Shown: positions 1 to 7,096, numbered from the stretch's first letter. The stretch is DNA of 9,621 nt from Candidatus Bathyarchaeota archaeon UBA185 (GCA_002495485.1 DAFH01000179.1:428-10048), one strand, 5' to 3'. The notes: generated by a model not told the origin, from the sequence alone. Program-made: numbers and translations.

Positions 1-244
1 CCGTGACCTTGTTGCTGTCGTTGGCGAAGAGGCTCTGTCGGCGCGAGACAAGCTGTACCTCCGATTCGCAGACGATTTCGAACGGAAGTTCATCAATCAG
101 GGAGCGTATGAAAATCGGGACATAGACTCGACCCTCGACCTAGGCTGGAACCTATTGAGCGTCCTGCCGGACAATGAGCTGAAGAGAATAGATCCCGCTA
201 CGATCAAGAAGTGGAGTCCAAAGTATCGCGGGAAGAACAACTAG
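1..244 (+). CDS. atpB: A/V-type ATP synthase subunit B, C-terminal fragment
   Basis: Partial gene entering from the left edge; the reading frame starts at base 2 and ends with TAG at 242-244, giving the last 80 residues. The fragment contains the family's C-terminal features: [20 protein letters not shown], then [13 protein letters not shown], then a tail with the [20 protein letters not shown] pattern (the usual ending resembles LL..iP..eLkRi....i.ky). Subunit B is the non-catalytic nucleotide-binding partner of subunit A in the cytoplasmic A3B3 head of the archaeal/vacuolar-type ATP synthase. Three bases separate it from the subunit D gene on the same strand, the usual A-B-D operon order. 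The nucleotide-binding core lies outside the window, so only the tail is judged here. Confidence 0.9.
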   Translation, partial: RDLVAVVGEEALSARDKLYLRFADDFERKFINQGAYENRDIDSTLDLGWNLLSVLPDNELKRIDPATIKKWSPKYRGKNN

Positions 245-247
245 ACA

Positions 248-916
248 ATGCCCGACATTATTCCGGGCGCGCGTCCCACCCGGATGGAGCTCATCGCCCT
301 CCGCAAGAGACGAAACATCGCTCAGCGGGGACAAGACCTGCTGCGCGAGAAACTGGACGCGTTGATGATCGAGTTCTTCCAGTTCGCTCGTGAAATAACC
401 GCGTTGAGGGCGAAGACGCAGGACCTGCTCAACCAGACGTACCTACGCTTTGCGGAGGCGCAGATGCTTATGGGAGCGACGCGGTTGGAAGAGACCTCGC
501 TCACCGCTCAGGATCGTTTTGACGTGGACGCTTCGACGAGGAACGTCATCGGGGTCTCGATACCTGATGTGGAGGTCAAGGTGAGACCTCTTGAGGGATA
601 TCCCTACTCGATGATTGGGACATCTGCGAAGCTGGACGAGGCGGTGGCATTGATGACCGAAGCGGTCAAGAACGTTGTCGAGCTGTCGGCTGCTGAGGCC
701 GCGATACGGAGGCTGGCAGAGGCTATCGCCTCTACAAAGAGGCGGGTCAACAGCCTGGAGTACATCGTGATTCCAAGGATTCTGAATACAATACGCTACA
801 TCGAGATGAGTCTCCAAGAACGAGCCCGAGAAGACTTCTTCAGGCTGAAAAGGATCAAGACGCGCCTAGAAGAAGAGCAGAAGAAGGAATTTGCCGTTGA
901 GCCGCTAGCGATCTAG
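248..916 (+). CDS. atpD: A/V-type ATP synthase subunit D
   Basis: Complete 222-residue protein, close to the usual ~210-residue length. Subunit D is the long antiparallel coiled coil forming the central rotor stalk inside the A3B3 head. Family marks are the N-terminal PTRMELIALRKRRNIAQRGQ with LLREKLDALMIEF (residues about 10-45). Near residues 165-207 lies the conserved C-terminal helix RRVNSLEYIVIPRILNTIRYI followed by ARED and FFRLKRIKTRLEEE. Both ends are rich in heptad-like leucines and charged residues, as expected for a coiled coil. The ATG at 248 follows the subunit B stop by 3 bases, so the two are probably cotranscribed and translationally coupled. A weak purine-rich GGGAAG stretch lies about 12 bases upstream. 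It appears to be the last gene of the operon, because the next gene is convergent. Confidence 0.95.
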   Translation: MPDIIPGARPTRMELIALRKRRNIAQRGQDLLREKLDALMIEFFQFAREITALRAKTQDLLNQTYLRFAEAQMLMGATRLEETSLTAQDRFDVDASTRNVIGVSIPDVEVKVRPLEGYPYSMIGTSAKLDEAVALMTEAVKNVVELSAAEAAIRRLAEAIASTKRRVNSLEYIVIPRILNTIRYIEMSLQERAREDFFRLKRIKTRLEEEQKKEFAVEPLAI

Positions 917-925
917 CGACAGCAT

Positions 926-1213
926 CTAGTGGACGCTGGTCCATTCGTTGGCACAAGTGTCGCACCTGAACGTCTTCGTCTTCCCAGTTCGTCCCTCGCG
1001 AGACGAGATGGCTACATTCGTCGACCCGCACTTCGGACACATTGAAGAGTAGAGGTTCGCCTTCAGAGCGTCCACGATGTAACACGTTTTGGAGTGGTCG
1101 TTCCAGAACATGCAGAGGTCGCGGACGCAGACGGATGCCATGAGGGGACAGATCATCTGGTTGAACTTGCTCGTGGCGGCACGGAGGATGCGCCGGAAGG
1201 TTGGGTCGCGCAT
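926..1213 (-). CDS. Small cysteine-rich zinc-ribbon protein, function unknown
   Basis: A 95-residue protein if started at the ATG at 1213. It has two cysteine clusters. The first (C22, C29, C34, C44) lies in the pattern CPL-x5-C-x4-C-M-F-W-x7-C, a Cys4 arrangement that recurs in small uncharacterised metal-binding proteins. The second is a C-terminal zinc ribbon, CPKCG at 59-63 and CDTCANEW at 84-91, with aromatic/tryptophan spacing like TFIIS-type ribbons. Between the ribbon knuckles is a basic, Gly/Thr/Lys-rich loop. This suggests a nucleic-acid-associated or metal-binding role, but none is assigned. Codon choice is gene-like throughout. Start alternatives are TTG at 1288 (GAGG four bases upstream, adds an acidic 25-residue segment) and GTG at 1429. 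The ATG is preferred because a TATA-like stretch lies at 1293-1303. The stop is 9 bases from the convergent subunit D stop. The start is uncertain. Confidence 0.72.
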   Translation of the reverse strand: MRDPTFRRILRAATSKFNQMICPLMASVCVRDLCMFWNDHSKTCYIVDALKANLYSSMCPKCGSTNVAISSREGRTGKTKTFRCDTCANEWTSVH

Positions 1214-1292
1214 GTCGAGGAAGGGCTCTATAGTCGCCTCGATTCCAGAGTCTCCTCTGGCGTCACCTTCAGCCTCGCCCTCCGCCAACGGT

Positions 1293-1303
1293 CCTCTATA
1301 TCC
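1293..1303 (-). promoter_or_regulatory. Candidate TATA element for the zinc-ribbon gene
   Basis: On the minus strand this reads GGATATAGAGG, an AT-rich patch in an otherwise GC-rich stretch. Archaeal transcription starts about 25 bases downstream of a TATA box, which would put the transcript start near 1272, ahead of the ATG at 1213. The 1214-1490 interval carries no other gene I can support; it holds the promoters of the two divergent genes. Confidence 0.3.
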
Positions 1304-1441
1304 CCGTGTTATTCTGAAGCAGACTGTCCGAATGCTAAGCGTGATGTCTCCGGGAAGAACAGTTCCTAGGCACAGGAAGGCATTGCAAGTTTGGCCGAAT
1401 CGAGCATGACCATGGCGAGCTTCTGTCACTGACGATGTCAG

Positions 1442-1452
1442 TAATTCTATTA
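1442..1452 (+). promoter_or_regulatory. Candidate TATA element for the thyX pair
   Basis: The AT-rich stretch TAATTCTATTA sits about 43 bases before the GTG at 1491. A start 25-26 bases downstream would fall near 1474, giving a short leader that still contains the GGAG at 1478-1481. This favours GTG 1491 over the TTG at 1476. It is a weak match to an archaeal TATA box and is inferred only from position and composition. Confidence 0.3.
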
Positions 1453-1490
1453 GGCACTCAAACCCAACTAGAGTCTTGGAGCTCTTACGG

Positions 1491-1946
1491 GTGCGAGTTC
1501 AGCTCGTCAGCTTCGAACCGGACCTTGAAAGGGTCTGCGCCGCGGCCATGCGCTCTTGCTACTCTCCGTACCCGGGCTACGAGCTGTTCGCTTACACCTC
1601 ACCCGACAAGGCGTTGGAGGGAGAGAAGGTCTTCGACCATGAACGGATATCCGGGCTGTTGAAACGCTCTCTGGAACTCGGACACTATGACATCCTAGAG
1701 CACAACAGCATTACGTGGCTCGTCCAGGCTGACGAGAAGGACATTCTCTCCCTCCTCAACTCTTCAAAGTTCTTCGAGACGAGCAGAGTAGATGAGGGGA
1801 GATGGATCGTCACCGCGAACCTTAGAGTACTCGTCGAGCTGGCGAGAGCCAAGAACCCGACGAGCCTGAGCAAAGAGCTTGTGGCAACATTGAACACAGC
1901 TGCACCAAACATCGCATCCGCCCTCGCCCCGATGGTCCAGAGTTGA
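1491..1946 (+). CDS. ThyX-like protein lacking the RHRx7S catalytic segment
   Basis: A 151-residue protein from the GTG at 1491. GGAG at 1478-1481 sits 9 bases upstream, so this start is preferred to the TTG at 1476, which overlaps that site. The fold signatures are those of flavin-dependent thymidylate synthase (ThyX): RVQLVSFEPD, then AAAMRSCYSP (about 17-26), then the FAD-contacting GH-x3-LEH motif (GHYDILEH, 64-71), and a later ANLRVLVELAR (109-119) like the family's ANaRaLrhf.elR. What is missing is the whole middle: no SRa.sHQ..RHRx7S and no dUMP-binding RYv segment. The sequence runs from the LEH strand straight to SSKFFETSRVDEGRWIV. It is therefore unlikely to be catalytic alone. It overlaps the next ORF, a ThyX with the opposite deficit, by TTGA (1943-1946). 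It may be a partner subunit, the degenerate half of an ancestral tandem ThyX, or decaying. Confidence 0.8.
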   Translation: MRVQLVSFEPDLERVCAAAMRSCYSPYPGYELFAYTSPDKALEGEKVFDHERISGLLKRSLELGHYDILEHNSITWLVQADEKDILSLLNSSKFFETSRVDEGRWIVTANLRVLVELARAKNPTSLSKELVATLNTAAPNIASALAPMVQS

Positions 1947-2680
1947 GCCATACGACCAGCAAGGTTATCCTGTTTAGCTACACTAACTATCCCGGCCTCA
2001 TAACAAATCTAGAAAGGCAGGGCGTGAAGATGAGCCAAGAGGACCTTCTGCGTCACGGAAGCTTCACGTTCGATTTGGAAGGAGTTAGCCGTGCGGCGAG
2101 TCACCAGATAGTGAGACACCGCATCGCCTCGTTCAGCCAACAATCACAGAGATACGTCAAGATAACCCGAAGCTACGGCTACCTCAAGCCAACAGGCATC
2201 CCTGAGGACCTCAAGGTCCCAGTCGAGATCCACGGCCACAAGCTTGAGGTCAACTTCGAGGACGTCATGGATCTGACCCGGCAGGCCGAGGAGGGTTTCG
2301 TCGCTAAGGGAATCAAGGCGGAGGACAGCAGATACCTTCGGCCGAACGCGGCCACAACGAACATTGTGATGAGTATGAGTCCTCGCCAGCTGATCCATTT
2401 CTTCAACCTTCGATGCGCTCCCGACGCTCAATGGGAGATTCGAGACCTCGCATGGTCAATGTACGCAACCGTCAGCCTTGTCGCGCCGACAGTGTTCGGT
2501 CCACTTCCTGTCGCGGACGAAAGTGAGTATGTCAGGAAGCGAGTGCTACTGGTCAAGGACCTTGTTGAGAAGCAACTGGGAGCTTTCGAGAAGACCCTTC
2601 CGGGAGAGCTCTTCCATTTGGACCTCCAGCTCTATTTCGACCTCGGGCATCCCGTAGAGAGTTTTGTCAGAAGATACTGA
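1943..2680 (+). CDS. thyX: Flavin-dependent thymidylate synthase ThyX (catalytic part)
   Basis: A 245-residue protein. ThyX makes dTMP from dUMP using methylene-tetrahydrofolate and FAD/NAD(P)H, independently of ThyA. The signature RHRx7S is intact (R58-H59-R60 to S68), embedded in GVSRAASHQIVRHRIASFSQ and followed by QSQRYV. Further conserved blocks are SRYLRPNAATTNIVMSMSPR (129-148), FFNLRCAPDAQWEIRDLAW (153-171) and a terminal VFGPL. The N-terminus is short: no AARxCYS block, and the usual GHxSxLEH region is reduced to LLRHGSFTFDLEGVSRA. About 55 residues follow the normal end, a charged tail without clear homology. The start is TTG at 1943, overlapping the previous stop (TTGA), so translation is probably coupled. 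The missing N-terminal elements are exactly those kept by the upstream ORF, suggesting the two products work together or descend from one fused gene. Confidence 0.88.
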   Translation: MSHTTSKVILFSYTNYPGLITNLERQGVKMSQEDLLRHGSFTFDLEGVSRAASHQIVRHRIASFSQQSQRYVKITRSYGYLKPTGIPEDLKVPVEIHGHKLEVNFEDVMDLTRQAEEGFVAKGIKAEDSRYLRPNAATTNIVMSMSPRQLIHFFNLRCAPDAQWEIRDLAWSMYATVSLVAPTVFGPLPVADESEYVRKRVLLVKDLVEKQLGAFEKTLPGELFHLDLQLYFDLGHPVESFVRRY

Positions 2681-2696
2681 CACTATTCCGAACGTT

Positions 2697-2719
2697 GGAC
2701 GATACCGTTGCTCTCGTCC
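2697..2719. terminator. Inverted repeat between convergent genes, possible terminator
   Basis: GGACGA (2697-2702) and TCGTCC (2714-2719) form a perfect 6-bp stem around an 11-base loop, in the 44-base gap between the thyX stop (2680) and the stop of the GtrA gene (2725). A short T-run (GGTTT) follows on the plus strand. Position suits a two-way terminator, but archaeal termination depends mainly on U-runs and the stem is short. Confidence 0.3.
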
Positions 2720-2724
2720 GGTTT

Positions 2725-3309
2725 CTACTTGCCTGCAGGTTTCGGCCAGATCTTCCTCGTGCTAATCACGAATCTGCCGCCGAAGGTCAACAGAATACTC
2801 TCGAAGTTTGAGACGAGCGACGGAATGCCGAGAAAAGTCGTGAAACTCCAGAGTATGGGTATTCTCACGAGGAGGTCGGCTGATGCGATCGAGTTGAAGA
2901 ACGCGAATCGGCCCAGCAGTCCGGCTGTTCCCTTTCTGCCCCTGAATACCAGAGCCTCGTTTAGGAGGAAGTTTACGAGAACAGCTCCTTGGCTGCTGAT
3001 TATCGCGTACACGATGTAGAAGGATCCTCCCAGAACAGTGGCGATGAGACCCGTAAGGGCATGTATCTGTGTCAGGATGTACATGATGTACACGTTCAGA
3101 AAGAGGCCGAGTCCTCCTACGAATCCGAACTTGAACACCAGCCACGCTCCAGGTTTCCAGCGGCTCGGTTTGGCGACTGGAGGATACATGCCGAAGCCGG
3201 AAGAATACCTCGTGTCCCGGAGCGCTGCCCTGTAGAGAGCGGCTTGCGAGTACTGTCTCTGGGCCATTGTCTGGGTGAAAGGATTGCGAAGTCGATCTTC
3301 GAGCGTCAA
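2725..3309 (-). CDS. GtrA-family four-helix membrane protein
   Basis: A 194-residue protein from TTG at 3309; the ATG at 3267 would give 180 residues. Neither start has a clear ribosome binding site. Residues 1-55 are hydrophilic and basic. A GtrA-type core follows at about 56-183 with four hydrophobic helices: FGFVGGLGLFLNVYIMYIL (first), LIATVLGGSFYIVYAII (second), a third around 131-156 and a fourth around 160-182. The family hallmark NFLLNEALVF (113-122, cf. NFllnr.wvF) and a terminal FGGRFVISTRKIWP are present. GtrA-like proteins help move undecaprenyl- or dolichyl-linked sugars across the membrane, or act with glycosyltransferases in cell-surface polysaccharide or protein glycosylation. 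No glycosyltransferase gene is nearby, so the partner is unknown. The gene stands alone behind its own TATA-like element and is convergent with thyX. Confidence 0.85.
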   Translation of the reverse strand: MTLEDRLRNPFTQTMAQRQYSQAALYRAALRDTRYSSGFGMYPPVAKPSRWKPGAWLVFKFGFVGGLGLFLNVYIMYILTQIHALTGLIATVLGGSFYIVYAIISSQGAVLVNFLLNEALVFRGRKGTAGLLGRFAFFNSIASADLLVRIPILWSFTTFLGIPSLVSNFESILLTFGGRFVISTRKIWPKPAGK

Positions 3310-3332
3310 GGCGAGATTCCGGGGTGGTCGAG

Positions 3333-3345
3333 GAGAACTATTCTC
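3333..3345. repeat. Short palindrome near the predicted GtrA transcript start
   Basis: GAGAA (3333-3337) and TTCTC (3341-3345) form a perfect inverted repeat around CTA. It lies 8-20 bases downstream (minus direction) of the TATA-like element at 3353-3360, overlapping the expected transcription start. This is a common place for an archaeal repressor site, but the repeat is short and could be chance. Confidence 0.25.
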
Positions 3346-3352
3346 TTACGAT

Positions 3353-3360
3353 GATATAAC
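3353..3360 (-). promoter_or_regulatory. TATA-like element upstream of the GtrA gene
   Basis: On the minus strand this reads GTTATATC, the best TATA-box look-alike in the window. A start about 25 bases downstream would fall near 3331, giving a leader of roughly 20 bases to the TTG at 3309 or 65 to the ATG at 3267. This indicates the GtrA gene has its own promoter rather than depending on read-through from iorAB. Confidence 0.45.
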
Positions 3361-3373
3361 CGATACTCCGTCA

Positions 3374-3412
3374 GTCGATCTTCAGGTCGATCGTCACGTG
3401 GAATGATCGACC
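3374..3412. repeat. GTCGATC repeat cluster with 8-bp inverted repeat
   Basis: GTCGATC occurs at 3374-3380 and, 12 bases on, at 3386-3392; its complement GATCGAC is at 3405-3411. The last two belong to a perfect 8-bp inverted repeat, GGTCGATC (3385-3392) and GATCGACC (3405-3412), with a 12-base spacer holding the palindrome CACGTG (3395-3400). The cluster lies in the 170-base gap after iorAB and just upstream of the GtrA TATA element. It could bind a dimeric regulator of the GtrA gene, or fold into a hairpin at the end of the iorAB transcript. No U-run follows on the minus strand, which weakens the terminator reading. Confidence 0.4.
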
Positions 3413-3479
3413 CAGCGTGTGTAACTTGGAAATTGCTTAGTTTGGGTTGATGATTTTGCCGAGTCGCGTGCCAGGAAGT

Positions 3480-6400
3480 TCAGGATGCGAGTACAGGAAT
3501 CACCGGCAGGGGCGGAGTCTCGCTCTTGAGCTGTTCGAACTCACGCCTGGCTTTCTCCATCTTTGGATAGATTACTTCTCTGAAGCCTGTCACTGCGAAC
3601 TCGTTGGGTCTGTATGGATCGTTGATGACTCGCAGTCCTCGCAGGGCCAGCTCGTAGTTCTTGTTGGCTGTCTCTAGGAAGAATCCGATTACCTGGTCGC
3701 TGTACCAGTCGCGGAAACCGAGTTCTCTCTTGTGCCATCCCCATCGTGTCAAGAGGCCGCGAGCGAATTTCGCATGTTTGAACGTGTTCATGAGCCAGTT
3801 GTGAGCCAGCCACTGGGGAAGGTTGAATCGGACTTGTTTGCCGAGGACTTCGAATTCGGGACGGTTGAGGTGTATGTACTTGATCTTGTCCCCGTTCTTC
3901 TCGTCGATGTTGTAACGGATCTTGTCCCGCTCGAGCTTCTCCTCGTCCGTCAGCAGTAGAGGTGTATAGATCTCGTCCTTTATCGACATCACCTTGGCCA
4001 GGTTTAGAATGACGGCCTTCGTCGCGGCGTAGCCCTTGTCTGGCCTGTCGATTCGGAAGACCTCCTGGACTCTCTCGAGATACCTCTTGGCATAGTCGAA
4101 TCCCCCCCACATGGTGAGGTCGTAGACGCGTCGTGCGATGTTTCGGTTCGTCTCCTCGTCGAGACCCATCTTGGCGACTGCTTCTTCGACAATGCGCTGA
4201 TATTCTTGGCTAGCGGACTTTCCTTTCCAGAACATCCAGTACGAGTGCGCTATAGTCGTAGCCTTCCGGTCGAGGAGCTGGTGGTACGACTCCTTTGCTC
4301 CGAAGAGGCGCAATGTCTTCTCGTCGGCCACGATGTTCTTGAACTCTAAGAGTTCGGGGCTGGCGACGAGTTTTCGTCCTAGCCGGAAGGCTTCCATGTT
4401 CCGGGTTCTCTGGCTCGCGCTCACGGTCTCCATTATCGCGTCGACAAGGTTCTTCTCGCTGACGGGTATGGCGCCTCGCTGGAAGGCCATTCCGAGTAGT
4501 ATGATGTTCGTGAACAGCTTGTTCCCGTAGAACAGTTCGGAGATTTCTCCGATTCTTCCACTGGTATACTCGTCTATGTTGGTGTGTTTGCGGATGTTGT
4601 CTTCGACGTCGGTTGGATAGTTCATCATTCCCGCGAGCATGGGAATGGTGGGTATGACGCTGCTGTTGATCACCGCGGTCGTGCGTGCCCTGCTGGCGTA
4701 GACTAGGTTCCTCTCCGCCTCTAGCATATCGAGGCCTAGTAGGAGGTCTGCTTTTCCGTTCGGGACGATGGTCGAGATCTTGGCCTTGCCCTTGCCGTAG
4801 TTGATGTGAGCCGAGACTGCGCCGTTTCGGATTGCGAGACCCTTCTTGTCGTTGAATTTTACGGTGTAGCCTTCTTTGGTCCCGGCTCTTGCGAGCGTTG
4901 AGGAGAGTACTCCGACTCCCATTCCTCCGACCCCGCTGATGAAAGCGCTCCAAGTGTCGGTGAATCCGTGCTCGTTGGGCGGTGGAATATCGTCGAGCGA
5001 GATTTTTCTCACGCGTGGTCTTGGAGGCTTGTTTCTTGTGACCACCACTTTTTCGAAGCTGGGGCAGGCCATTATCTTCGTGCAGTATGTGTCGCTGACG
5101 CATGTGGACTGGTCGATTCCGATCTTCTCACCATAGTCCGTGTCGATAATCGTCAGTCCTGGACAACCGGTGTTCTTTGTGCACTCGCGACAGTTCTCGC
5201 AGACTTCCTGGGATATGTTGACGAACTCTTCGCGTGGGACGAATCCTTGCCGGTCGATTATCTTGTTCCTCTCGGCGCGTTTTCGTTTGTGGAACGTGAT
5301 CCCGCACTCCTTGTCCGCGATGACCACCTTGACGCCGGCTCTGGCGAACGCATGGTCGAGTTCCTTCATGTACTTCTCTCGGTTGGACGGGGGCATCTTC
5401 TTGACGTAGATCTGTCCATGGCCCATTGCCCGGACGATGCTCTCGATGTCCTGTGGTGTTGTCTTGTCGCCCATGATGTTGTGGCCGGATTCCGGGGTTG
5501 GTTGGTGCCCGGTCATGGCCGTGTTCTTGTTTTCGAGAATGATGTAGAGGATGTCCTGGTCTTCCTTGATGCTGTTGGAGATTGCGGTCATGCCTCTCCA
5601 GAAGAACGTCGAGTCGCCCATCAACGCATACTGCTTGTTCGTCACGAACGGGTCCATGCCACTACCCGCGGCTCCACCCAGGGCCATGGCGGTCAGGTTG
5701 TGCATCTCGCCGAAGGGTGGGAGGAAGCTCATCGAGTAGCAGCCAATGTCGCCGTGGGCGAAGATGTCCTTGTAGGCTGGCTGATCACGCAGGGAGTGGA
5801 CGGCGCTCAAAGTTTCGCGATGAGGGCAGCCGGCGCAGAATCCGGGGGACCTCGGCGGGACAAGAATTCCGTAGGCCTTGATCTCCGTCAGAAGATCCAG
5901 CTCGCTCTGAATCTTCTTCTCATCATAACGCGCGGCTGGGTCTCCAATCTCAAGAATCAGTCCGCCAATCTTTTCGATCAGCATTGAAGGAGTCAGCCCG
6001 CTCTCCTCTGGGAATCCGTCCTCGTCTCTCGGGAAGGTCTTTCCCCACACGCTGGGTTCTTTCTTGATGCGTCCGTCCTGGACCAGGTCTGTGAGGATCG
6101 TCTTGACCTGGTTCTCGATGATTGGACCCTTCTCCTCTACTACTACGATATTGTCGACGAGCTTGGAGAATTGCTCGACTATATTCGGTTCAAGCGGAAA
6201 AGTTACTGAGAGTTTGAGAATTGGGAACTGCTCATCGCAACCCAGCTCCCACAGCGCCTGTTCCAAGTAGCTGTATGAGATTCCCGCGGCTAGGAAGCCG
6301 ATCTTGTGCTTCTCGCCGTCGGAATAGAGAATCTTGTTCAGCTCGTGCTCTCGAACGTAATCATGGACTCTTGGAAAACGGTCTCGGATAATCTCCTTCT

Positions 6401-7088
6401 CAAGGTCCCACGTATTGGGCGGGATGCTGACCTTGCGCTTGATATCTACGTTGGAGATGTCGAGCGTGATCGGATGCTTGAAGCTGATTTCGGGAGATTT
6501 GTTCTCAGTGATCCGGACGTTTCCGCCTCCCTCGGCGAGATAGGTTGTGATGAGATAGCCGACGACCAAGTTTGAGTAGGCTGATAGCCTGAGCGCTTCT
6601 CCGACGAGGTCTTTGATCTCTTGCGGGTTGCTGGGTTCTATGATGGGCATTTTTAGATGCTCCATCAGTGCCCTGCTGTCGCCGGCGACCTGCGTGCTCG
6701 AGGCGTGTGGATCGTCTCCGCAGACGACGACTGCTCCTCCCCTCTTTCCGCTCAGCCCGTACTTGTCGGAGTAGTTGATTATGTTGATCGGGTCGGCGGC
6801 CACGTTCAGTCCAACGCTCTTCATGACGGCTATCGCGTTGACGCCGACGTCCATCGCGCCGTTGAGTGCGGCTGCTCCCTGGGACTCGTCGTTGGTCATC
6901 TCGCCCCAGAGTCCGACCTCGCGTAGAATGTCGGCGTTCTCTTCTAGGATCGTGAAGATTTCGGCTACTGGTGATCCGGGGTATCCGGCTATGAGTCCAA
7001 CCTGGTTTTCTAGCGCTCCCTTGACTATGAGCTCGTTTCCGTTGAACGCGTCGATACCGGACTGTTGGACAAATCGCTTGTCCGCCAT
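3480..7088 (-). CDS. Fused indolepyruvate:ferredoxin oxidoreductase (IorA-Fd-IorB-DUF6537)
   Basis: A 1202-residue single-chain 2-oxoacid:ferredoxin oxidoreductase, expected to convert indolepyruvate/aryl pyruvates plus CoA to aryl-acetyl-CoA, CO2 and reduced ferredoxin in the cytoplasm. Domain order: pyruvate-oxidoreductase-type domain (about 15-190, GYPGSPVAEIF, GEMTNDESQGAAALNGAMD); second domain (260-340); thiamine-diphosphate domain (410-600) with SPGFCAGCPHRE, HGDIGCYSM and GDST (491) to EN (519-520), then TAMTGHQPTP; cysteine cluster C630, C633, C636, C642 and C663, C669, C675 for Fe-S binding; gamma (IorB) domain (710-895) with GVGGMGVG; and a C-terminal region (920-1180, WGGFDYAKRYLERV, WGWHKRELGFRDWY) matching DUF6537 of the fused proteobacterial type. 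Archaea usually encode IorA and IorB separately. The ATG at 7088 is supported by GTGATC 2 bases upstream. The exact substrate is inferred. Confidence 0.92.
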   Translation of the reverse strand: MADKRFVQQSGIDAFNGNELIVKGALENQVGLIAGYPGSPVAEIFTILEENADILREVGLWGEMTNDESQGAAALNGAMDVGVNAIAVMKSVGLNVAADPINIINYSDKYGLSGKRGGAVVVCGDDPHASSTQVAGDSRALMEHLKMPIIEPSNPQEIKDLVGEALRLSAYSNLVVGYLITTYLAEGGGNVRITENKSPEISFKHPITLDISNVDIKRKVSIPPNTWDLEKEIIRDRFPRVHDYVREHELNKILYSDGEKHKIGFLAAGISYSYLEQALWELGCDEQFPILKLSVTFPLEPNIVEQFSKLVDNIVVVEEKGPIIENQVKTILTDLVQDGRIKKEPSVWGKTFPRDEDGFPEESGLTPSMLIEKIGGLILEIGDPAARYDEKKIQSELDLLTEIKAYGILVPPRSPGFCAGCPHRETLSAVHSLRDQPAYKDIFAHGDIGCYSMSFLPPFGEMHNLTAMALGGAAGSGMDPFVTNKQYALMGDSTFFWRGMTAISNSIKEDQDILYIILENKNTAMTGHQPTPESGHNIMGDKTTPQDIESIVRAMGHGQIYVKKMPPSNREKYMKELDHAFARAGVKVVIADKECGITFHKRKRAERNKIIDRQGFVPREEFVNISQEVCENCRECTKNTGCPGLTIIDTDYGEKIGIDQSTCVSDTYCTKIMACPSFEKVVVTRNKPPRPRVRKISLDDIPPPNEHGFTDTWSAFISGVGGMGVGVLSSTLARAGTKEGYTVKFNDKKGLAIRNGAVSAHINYGKGKAKISTIVPNGKADLLLGLDMLEAERNLVYASRARTTAVINSSVIPTIPMLAGMMNYPTDVEDNIRKHTNIDEYTSGRIGEISELFYGNKLFTNIILLGMAFQRGAIPVSEKNLVDAIMETVSASQRTRNMEAFRLGRKLVASPELLEFKNIVADEKTLRLFGAKESYHQLLDRKATTIAHSYWMFWKGKSASQEYQRIVEEAVAKMGLDEETNRNIARRVYDLTMWGGFDYAKRYLERVQEVFRIDRPDKGYAATKAVILNLAKVMSIKDEIYTPLLLTDEEKLERDKIRYNIDEKNGDKIKYIHLNRPEFEVLGKQVRFNLPQWLAHNWLMNTFKHAKFARGLLTRWGWHKRELGFRDWYSDQVIGFFLETANKNYELALRGLRVINDPYRPNEFAVTGFREVIYPKMEKARREFEQLKSETPPLPVIPVLAS

Positions 7089-7090
7089 CA

Positions 7091-7096
7091 GATCAC
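7091..7096 (-). promoter_or_regulatory. Ribosome binding site of iorAB
   Basis: The minus strand reads GTGATC-TG-ATG. GTGATC is complementary to the GATCAC near the 3' end of 16S rRNA, the downstream part of the full GGAGGTGATC site, so a spacing of 2 bases is acceptable. It fixes the start at 7088. Confidence 0.5.

Noticed and set aside
1214..1429. N-terminal extension of the zinc-ribbon protein to the GTG at 1429
   Set aside because: No ribosome site precedes the GTG, the extra sequence shows no motif, and a TATA-like element lies inside it. The shorter TTG 1288 start remains possible.
4210..5103. 297-residue open frame on the minus strand within iorAB
   Set aside because: Composition is dominated by Arg, His, Gln and Thr with no folds or motifs, typical of a shifted reading of a real gene; the iorAB frame here encodes the conserved gamma domain.
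4968..5987. 339-residue open frame on the plus strand opposite iorAB
   Set aside because: It lies wholly antisense to the thiamine-diphosphate and ferredoxin domains of iorAB, has no recognisable motif, and is explained by the G/C-ending codons of the real gene.
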